Below, piece by piece: positions 58,256 to 64,000 of a stretch of 64,000 nt of DNA; the first letter of the stretch is position 1, and each line of letters opens with the position of its first letter. The stretch spans positions 58,539 to 122,538 of the forward strand of contig JAJCZQ010000009.1 in the NCBI GenBank assembly GCA_029262335.1. The letters run 5' to 3'. Source of the DNA: Deltaproteobacteria bacterium. GTDB taxonomy: Bacteria > Desulfobacterota_D > UBA1144 > Nemesobacterales > JAJCZQ01. The translations under genes were made by a program, and so were the position numbers. Under the pieces are notes generated by a model, which saw nothing but the letters and a program-made list of their open reading frames with translations, was not told where the DNA came from and made no database searches.

Positions 58256-59731
58256 ATGGAAAATTTGTTTGAAACCATAGAAATTAAAAATCAGTTAGAA
58301 GAAAGGAATTTAACCCCCCAATACATTCAGGACCAGATATATACTTTTGAGAAAGGGCTTTCACCTGTTAAATTGGTAAGTCCATGTACAGCAGATAATG
58401 GAATAATCAGCCTTAATGAAAAAGATATAGAAAATTACATCCAAAAATATAATGCCAATGTAAGTAATATTGAATCCTGTAAATTTGTCCCCGCTTCGGG
58501 AGCAGCTACACGCATGTTTAAAGATATTGTTTCCGAATATTCGGGCACTGAAGACTACAGTAATCAAAATAGTCCCAATATTAACAAATTAATAGATAGC
58601 CTGACTGATTTTGCTTTTTTTAATGAAATGGATATCGAATCAACTGAAGGTACTAAAAGAATATTAGATAAAATTCTTTTAGAAGCAGGCCTAAACTATT
58701 TAAAACTTCCAAAAGGACTGATTAAATTTCATAAATATCCAGATTCATCAAGGACTGCTTTTGAAGAGCATCTTGTGGAATCAAAAGAATATATTGGTGA
58801 TGAATCGGGAAACTGCAACATACACTTTACGGTGTCCCCTGAATATAGATTGGAAATAGAAAATTATCTTGAAGCTAAATTGTATGATTACCAGGATAAC
58901 AATACAAAATTTAACCTTAGTTACTCCATACAAAACCCTGCAACTGATACCATTGCGGTTGATATGAATAACAAACCGGTAATTAATGAAAATGGTGAGC
59001 TTACTTTCAGGCCGGCGGGGCATGGGGCTTTGATTAATAACCTGAATATTATTGATGCAGATATTATTTTTATAAAAAATATCGACAATGTTACTACCGA
59101 AAAATATTTACCTGAGACGGTAAAATATAAAAAAGTGTTGGGCGGATATCTAATATCTATAAAAAATAAGATTAATGAAATAATTTTGGAACTTGAATCC
59201 GTAGGTATAGATAAGGATAAATTAAGTGGTATAAAAGAATTTATTTCCTGGGACCTTAATATAGATCTGCCTGATAATTTAAATACTGAACATATTAAAA
59301 ACCTGCTTAACCGCCCAATAAGGGTGTGCGGTGTAGTAAGAAACGAAGGAGAGCCTGGTGGAGGGCCATTCTGGGTAAATAACAACGGGATTAATACAAA
59401 ACAAATTGTGGAATCTGCTCAGGTTGATATGGCAGATGATTCCCAAAAAGAGATATGGAACTCATCAACACATTTTAATCCTGTGGACATTGTATGCAGT
59501 GTAAGAGATTACAAAGGTAAAAAGTTTGACCTTGATATTTTTATAGATAAGGATGCAGGAATAATAACCACGAAAAGCGCCAATGGCAGGGAAATAAAAG
59601 CACTTGAACTTCCAGGACTTTGGAACGGGGCGATGGCTGACTGGATAACATTGTTTATAGAGGTACCGCTTATAACCTTTAACCCCGTTAAGACTGTTTT
59701 TGATCTTTTAAGAAAAGAACACCGGAATTAA
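58256..59731 (+). CDS. DUF4301-family protein
   Basis: 491 aa. Typical DUF4301 stretches are CKFVPASGAATRMFKDIVSE, RPAGHGALINNLN and a late VRNEGEPGGGPFWVNN; the pattern recalls sugar-nucleotide transferase folds. I associate this family mainly with Bacteroidetes. It lies 57 bp before manC, consistent with a role in activated-sugar or surface-glycan metabolism. AT-rich with many Asn and Ile, more so than its neighbours. No biochemical function is known to me. Confidence 0.85.
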   Translation: MENLFETIEIKNQLEERNLTPQYIQDQIYTFEKGLSPVKLVSPCTADNGIISLNEKDIENYIQKYNANVSNIESCKFVPASGAATRMFKDIVSEYSGTEDYSNQNSPNINKLIDSLTDFAFFNEMDIESTEGTKRILDKILLEAGLNYLKLPKGLIKFHKYPDSSRTAFEEHLVESKEYIGDESGNCNIHFTVSPEYRLEIENYLEAKLYDYQDNNTKFNLSYSIQNPATDTIAVDMNNKPVINENGELTFRPAGHGALINNLNIIDADIIFIKNIDNVTTEKYLPETVKYKKVLGGYLISIKNKINEIILELESVGIDKDKLSGIKEFISWDLNIDLPDNLNTEHIKNLLNRPIRVCGVVRNEGEPGGGPFWVNNNGINTKQIVESAQVDMADDSQKEIWNSSTHFNPVDIVCSVRDYKGKKFDLDIFIDKDAGIITTKSANGREIKALELPGLWNGAMADWITLFIEVPLITFNPVKTVFDLLRKEHRN

Positions 59732-59788
59732 ATCTTGATATTAACATTGTTTATTTGGGTATAGAATATTAAATAACGGGAAAGAAAG

Positions 59789-61189
59789 ATGTCTAAACTA
59801 AAACTACATGCAATAATCCTTGCCGGCGGTTCCGGTACAAGGCTTTGGCCACTCTCACGCGAAGAGTATCCAAAACAGTTCTCTAACATTATAGGAACTG
59901 ATTCTTTACTGCAATCAACATATAAAAGATTACTTCATCATTTTGGCCAGGAAAATATTTCCGTAGTTGTGGGCGATAACCATAAATTTGAGGTAAACCG
60001 CCACCTTAAGGAAATTAATATCAATAAAAGCGAAAATATCATAACAGAACCTCTTGGCAGAAATACTGCACCGGCGATACTTTATGGAACACTAAAAATA
60101 CTTTCTAATGTTGATGATGCACTTATCTTTGTTTTCCCTGCTGACCATGTTATTGAAAACGCAAAGGCTTTTGAAAATGCGATTCGGGGTGCAGACTTAC
60201 TTGCACATGAGGGGTTTATTGTCACATTTGGAATAAAACCTCAATACCCGGAGACAGGCTACGGATATATTGAGGGAGGCGATCCAATTGAAGAGGGCGG
60301 TTTCAGGATTAAAAGATTTGTTGAAAAGCCTGATAAAGAGAAGGCCACTGAATATATGAATAGTGGGAACTATTTCTGGAACGGCGGTATATTTGCCTTT
60401 AAGGCTTCAACAATTCTTGATGAATTCCGTGAACATGTACCTGAAATAGTAGAACTTCTAAAAAGTGACAATATTATTGATGAAACAATTTACAGTAAAC
60501 TCCCAAATATATCTTTTGATTACGCTGTAATGGAAAAAACTGACAGAGGGGCCGTTCTTCCTGTTTCATTCAAATGGAGTGATGTAGGTTCATGGAAATC
60601 TGTATTTGATTTCTTACCAAAAGAAAACAACAATAACGTCCTCAAGGGAGATGTAGTTACTAAAAATTCTAAGAACTGCCTCATTCAGGGTGATAGAAGA
60701 CTTATTGTAGCCAACGGCCTTTCAGATATTGCAGTTGTCGATACGGATGATGCTGTACTGATTTCTCATATTGACCATTCATCAAATGTGAAATCCATTG
60801 TAAATGAACTGAAAGAAAACGGAAGGCAGGAAAGTTTGTCACACCATATTGTTAACAAACCATGGGGATATTATTTAAACCTGAATACCGATGATGGTTA
60901 CAAAGTAAAAAAAATCGTAGTTAATCCTGGATGTAAACTCTCACTTCAAAAACACGAACACAGGTCTGAGCACTGGATTGTATCAAAAGGGACTGCAAAT
61001 GTCATAAACGGCGACGATACTGTTATTGTAAAAGAGAAAGGGGCGGTGTTTATCCCCCGGCAAAATGTCCACAGGGTAGAAAATATTGGTGATACCCCGC
61101 TACATATAATTGAAGTACAGTTTGGAGATATACTTGAAGAGGGTGATATCGTAAGACTGGAAGATGATTACGGAAGGTTAAGCAATTGA
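59789..61189 (+). CDS. manC: Mannose-1-phosphate guanylyltransferase / mannose-6-phosphate isomerase
   Basis: Bifunctional enzyme for GDP-mannose. N-terminal nucleotidyltransferase (IILAGGSGTRLWPLSREEYP at residues 9-28, FVEKPDKEKATEYM) and C-terminal type II PMI cupin (NPGCKLSLQKHEHRSEHWIV, VFIPRQNVHRVEN). 466 aa, normal. It supplies surface polysaccharide or O-antigen synthesis. The final TGA overlaps the next gene's TTG start. Confidence 0.97.
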   Translation: MSKLKLHAIILAGGSGTRLWPLSREEYPKQFSNIIGTDSLLQSTYKRLLHHFGQENISVVVGDNHKFEVNRHLKEININKSENIITEPLGRNTAPAILYGTLKILSNVDDALIFVFPADHVIENAKAFENAIRGADLLAHEGFIVTFGIKPQYPETGYGYIEGGDPIEEGGFRIKRFVEKPDKEKATEYMNSGNYFWNGGIFAFKASTILDEFREHVPEIVELLKSDNIIDETIYSKLPNISFDYAVMEKTDRGAVLPVSFKWSDVGSWKSVFDFLPKENNNNVLKGDVVTKNSKNCLIQGDRRLIVANGLSDIAVVDTDDAVLISHIDHSSNVKSIVNELKENGRQESLSHHIVNKPWGYYLNLNTDDGYKVKKIVVNPGCKLSLQKHEHRSEHWIVSKGTANVINGDDTVIVKEKGAVFIPRQNVHRVENIGDTPLHIIEVQFGDILEEGDIVRLEDDYGRLSN

Positions 61190-62154
61190 AAAATACTATA
61201 AAATTTCTTTATATTTTCATTTTTCTTTTTTCTATAACATTCTCATTTAGTTCTCTCGTTGCAGAAGAGCTGAAGTATGAAATTATCTCTGAGGGCTATT
61301 ACGACAGTACTAACCGTTCCCAAAGCCAGGTTGTTTTGGATAAAGATGTGTTAAAAGAAATTTTAAAGGAACAGAGTGTTGATAAAGAGATTAATAATAT
61401 AGATTTTGAAACGGAGACTGTGGCTTTAATAGTCCCTGGTAAAAGCAGTTATCCCGACAGTGTAATTATCGAAGATATAATAAAAAATAACCAGGGCATT
61501 ATAAGTGTTAACTATAATGTTTTATCTCTTCCATATGTGCCGCAGAAAGATGAAAGAATTAATCGGCCCTATAAATTAATTAAAATATTCCCGGCAGGAA
61601 AAGAATTCAAAAGCGTGAGTTTCAGGAAAATGGATTCTGCAAGCCCGGTATTTGTTAATAATTCTGTAGACAACATTATTAAATATTCAAATGTCATGGA
61701 AGACAACAGGGAAAACCTGTTTTTAAACTATCTTCCACTTGATAAAGGAAACAGCTGGACATATGATTTTGAATCTCCAAGGGGAAAAGGCAGCCAGACA
61801 TTTTCAATTGTTACATATACAAACGGCTGGTCCATATTTGATTCATACTTTGGAATGAACAACCTGGCACTTAGGCTCGACAGGGGAGGGCATATCCATG
61901 TATCTTCCGATACCGGCAACAGGCCGTTTTATACGCCTGATGTACTGGTGAGTTATCCTAAAGAAACTTTTAAATCAGGTACTTCTGAATTTAATGATAT
62001 TTTGGTTGTTACATCAAGTGACAAGAGTAATGTAAAGTTTAAAGATATCTATGCCAGAGATGTTGGACTTGTTTATCATGAACACCAGACAAAAAACGGA
62101 TTGGCAAAATACAGTTTGTCTAATGCTTATGTCAGAGGTAAGCAAATACCTTAA
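61186..62154 (+). CDS. Secreted protein of unknown function
   Basis: 322 aa. Signal peptide (LYIFIFLFSITFSFSSLVA), then two segments: an N-terminal part resembling small protease-complex inhibitor-like domains (ETVALIVPGKSSYPDSVIIE) and a C-terminal beta domain (NYLPLDKGNSWTYDFESP, DIYARDVGLVYHEHQTKNG). The start is TTG 61186 overlapping the manC stop as TTGA, so it is translationally coupled to GDP-mannose synthesis. Family not recognised. Confidence 0.72.
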   Translation: MKNTIKFLYIFIFLFSITFSFSSLVAEELKYEIISEGYYDSTNRSQSQVVLDKDVLKEILKEQSVDKEINNIDFETETVALIVPGKSSYPDSVIIEDIIKNNQGIISVNYNVLSLPYVPQKDERINRPYKLIKIFPAGKEFKSVSFRKMDSASPVFVNNSVDNIIKYSNVMEDNRENLFLNYLPLDKGNSWTYDFESPRGKGSQTFSIVTYTNGWSIFDSYFGMNNLALRLDRGGHIHVSSDTGNRPFYTPDVLVSYPKETFKSGTSEFNDILVVTSSDKSNVKFKDIYARDVGLVYHEHQTKNGLAKYSLSNAYVRGKQIP

Positions 62155-62172
62155 ATCATTAATACCTACTAA

Positions 62173-62200
62173 TTGACACAAGATTTCCTTTAGTTATTTT
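62173..62200 (+). promoter_or_regulatory. Candidate promoter of tRNA-Ser
   Basis: TTGACA, 16-bp spacer, TATTTT, ending 13 bp before the tRNA. Confidence 0.5.
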
Positions 62201-62213
62201 TTTTATTCTTTTC

Positions 62214-62305
62214 GGAGAGGTGGCCGAGTGGTCGAAGGCGCTCGCCTGCTAAGCGAGTAAGGGGGTTAAACTCCTTCGAGGGTTCGAATCCCTCCCTCTC
62301 CGCCA
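62214..62305 (+). tRNA. tRNA-Ser (anticodon GCT)
   Basis: Acceptor GGAGAGG/CCTCTCC, D-arm TGGCCGAGTGGTCGAAGGCG, anticodon loop CTGCTAA on stem CTCGC/GCGAG, long variable arm, T-arm GAGGGTTCGAATCCCTC, discriminator G. CCA encoded at 62303-62305. Confidence 0.97.
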
Positions 62306-62349
62306 CTATTTTCTTCCGTACTTTTATATTTCAGCTAAGTTTAGGAATT

Positions 62350-62790
62350 GTGTATGAATATCAATTATTATTAATTAACCTCTCATCTGCTTTATTCATG
62401 ACAGGCGTGGTATGGTTTGTGCAGCTTGTCCATTACCCTTTATTTTCTTTTGTCGATAAGAATTATTTTCCGGAATTTTCCAAAACCCATTCTCAAAATG
62501 CAGGTTACGTTGTAATTTTGCCTATGATTGCAGAATTAGTGACCTCAATTTTGCTTTTGATATCAAATTCTTCAAACGGAAATTATTATTACTATAAAGC
62601 TGCGTTTATCTTGTTAGTTATTATCTGGATATCAACATTTCTTATACAGGTTCCCTCTCATAAAAGATTATTGTGTGGTTATAATAAGTCAGAAATTAAA
62701 TTCCTTGTAAAATACAACTGGATAAGAACTGCCGCCTGGTCTACAAGGTCTGTTATTCTTTTATATTTAATGGTGAAAATGAATGGATAA
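62350..62790 (+). CDS. Four-helix membrane protein
   Basis: 146 aa with four membrane segments (LINLSSALFMTGVVWFVQLV and others) and the conserved-looking HYPLFSFVD and VPSHKRLL. It starts at GTG 62350 with AGGA close by. Overlaps the following SDR gene by 8 bp, so the two are coupled. It recalls small DUF1772-like or integral membrane partners of dehydrogenases; not assigned. Confidence 0.7.
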   Translation: MYEYQLLLINLSSALFMTGVVWFVQLVHYPLFSFVDKNYFPEFSKTHSQNAGYVVILPMIAELVTSILLLISNSSNGNYYYYKAAFILLVIIWISTFLIQVPSHKRLLCGYNKSEIKFLVKYNWIRTAAWSTRSVILLYLMVKMNG

Positions 62791-64000
62791 AAAAAATATT
62801 TTAATTACCGGTGCCACGGGCTATATAGGAAGCAGGTTATTAAAGGTGCTAAAAAAAACTGATTATTCCATATCCTGTCTTGCCCGAAAACCCGAATATC
62901 TCACTTCAAGGGTGCCTGAAGATATAAAAGTAGTAAAAGGCGATGTACTTGATCCTGAATCACTAGAAAAAGCACTAAAAGGGATTGATACGGCCTTTTA
63001 TTTTGTTCACTCAATGGGCAATAAGGACTCTTTTGAAGAACTGGACAGGGTAGGTGCCCAGAACTTTGCCCAGGCTGCAGAAAAGATGAATGTAAAAAGA
63101 ATAATATATCTGGGGGGTTTGGGTGATTCTTCAAAAAAACTGTCTCAGCACCTTGAAAGCAGGCATGAAACCGGAGAAATACTAAGGAACTATAAAACAC
63201 AGGTTATAGAATTCAGGTCTTCCGTAGTTATAGGTGCAGGCAGTCTGTCATTTGAGCTGATAAGGGCGTTGGTGGAAAAACTACCTATTATGACAACTCC
63301 CAGATGGGTATATGTAGAAACACAGCCAATTTTGATAAATGACCTGTTGGACTATCTAACCGGATCAATTGATAAAGAGTTTGAGGGCAATAAGATATTT
63401 GAAATAGGCTGCGAAGATATAGTAACTTATGGTGATTTGATGAAAATTTATGCTGATCACAGGGGGCTTAATCGCTATATCATCCCTGTTCCTGTATTGA
63501 CCCCCTGGCTTTCAAGTTTATGGCTTGGACTTGTAACACCTATATATGCAAGGATAGGCAGGAAAATTATAGACAGCCTCAAATATTCTACAGTAGTAAA
63601 GGACCATTCCGTTAACGAATATTTTGATATTAAACCGAAAGACGTGTCAGAATCAGTCAAAATTGCACTTGCTGATGAAGAAAAAAAGTTTCACCAGAAT
63701 GATTGGCAGCAGTCTCTCTCTTCCACAAATACACTGCGAAGCTGGGGAGGAAAAAAGTTTGGTTCCAGGATTGTTGATACTCACAGTTATTCCTCGGACC
63801 TGCCAAAAGAGAAACTGTTTGTGCCGATTAAAAATATAGGCGGTAAAAATGGATGGTATTATGCAAACTGGCTATGGAAAATAAGAGGTTATCTGGATGT
63901 CCTGTTTGGGGGCGTGGGTATGAGACGTTCCAGGTCAGAAGACAATGATATAAGGGTCGGAGATATAATAGACTGGTGGAGAGTTGAAGAATACAGGGAA
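62783..64000 (+). CDS. SDR-type NAD(P)-binding protein with DUF2867-like end, partial
   Basis: Open to the window end (406 codons so far), therefore absent from the ORF track. Extended-SDR Rossmann start NILITGATGYIGSRLLKVLK, GDVLDPESLEKALKGIDTAFY, and a YVETQPILINDLLDYL-type core. The second part (from about residue 300: SSDLPKEKLFVPIKNIGGKN, LFGGVGMRRSR) resembles DUF2867 domains fused to SDRs. Such fusions are often found with small membrane partners, as here. Substrate unknown. Confidence 0.85.
   Translation, partial: MDKKNILITGATGYIGSRLLKVLKKTDYSISCLARKPEYLTSRVPEDIKVVKGDVLDPESLEKALKGIDTAFYFVHSMGNKDSFEELDRVGAQNFAQAAEKMNVKRIIYLGGLGDSSKKLSQHLESRHETGEILRNYKTQVIEFRSSVVIGAGSLSFELIRALVEKLPIMTTPRWVYVETQPILINDLLDYLTGSIDKEFEGNKIFEIGCEDIVTYGDLMKIYADHRGLNRYIIPVPVLTPWLSSLWLGLVTPIYARIGRKIIDSLKYSTVVKDHSVNEYFDIKPKDVSESVKIALADEEKKFHQNDWQQSLSSTNTLRSWGGKKFGSRIVDTHSYSSDLPKEKLFVPIKNIGGKNGWYYANWLWKIRGYLDVLFGGVGMRRSRSEDNDIRVGDIIDWWRVEEYRE

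Overview
The window reads as chromosomal DNA of a Gram-negative bacterium. The evidence is LolA, lipoprotein signal peptides, a HlyD/FUSC efflux pair and an outer-membrane barrel-like protein. The DNA is AT-rich, with frequent TTG and GTG starts. Gene order such as ilvB-ilvN-ilvC-psd-pssA and pgpA-cinA-recA recalls deltaproteobacteria-like lineages, and Candidatus Dadabacteria is one possibility. I cannot assign a taxon from the sequence alone.

Layout. 1-8.5 kb (minus strand): lolA (cut by the window edge), ftsK, an isolated nuoN, a sulfur-relay group (JAMM protease, CysM-like synthase, TusA-like carrier), purQ/purS and parB/parA. 8.6-20.8 kb (plus): pgpA, cinA, recA, a PilT-type ATPase, tsaB, then ilvBNC-psd-pssA and a double M16 peptidase. 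21-22.1 kb: two stand-alone receiver proteins; the first has a textbook sigma-54 promoter and the second a weaker one. 22.1-28.9 kb: a lipoprotein with an HEWSH motif, umuC, an SRAP/HMCES protein, and a divergent HlyD + FUSC efflux pair. 28.9-34 kb: AhpD-like protein, RtcB, methyltransferases, then an accessory patch with two GIY-YIG genes, two UmuD-like genes and many palindromic repeats. 34-37 kb: KefF/KefC-type efflux and tRNA-Lys. 37-37.4 kb: a non-coding repeat island. 38.5-41.8 kb: a probable metal-handling group (MerT-like, HMA domain, barrel-like protein) plus a BFD-like small protein missing from the ORF track. 42-54.7 kb: a WYL regulator and many small secreted or membrane proteins. 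51.1-52.2 kb: tRNA-Leu and an adenine-deaminase-like gene. 54.8-58.2 kb: tig-clpP-clpX, tRNA-Val, tRNA-Asp. 58.2-64 kb: DUF4301, ManC, a secreted protein, tRNA-Ser, a membrane protein and a partial SDR/DUF2867-type gene.

How the genes work together. Housekeeping blocks cover chromosome segregation (ParAB, FtsK), branched-chain amino acids coupled to phosphatidylethanolamine synthesis (IlvBNC-Psd-PssA) and proteolysis (Tig-ClpP-ClpX). DNA-damage functions (RecA, UmuC, two UmuD-like proteins, SRAP) are dispersed over about 23 kb.

The most unusual structure is 31767-32179. A GIY-YIG nuclease gene sits between identical 29-bp inverted repeats ending in TGTCAT. A second GIY-YIG gene nearby ends two bases before another TGTCAT-ended repeat of 75 bp, which has been tandemly duplicated together with the gene's stop codon. 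These look like a nuclease-associated palindromic mobile unit.
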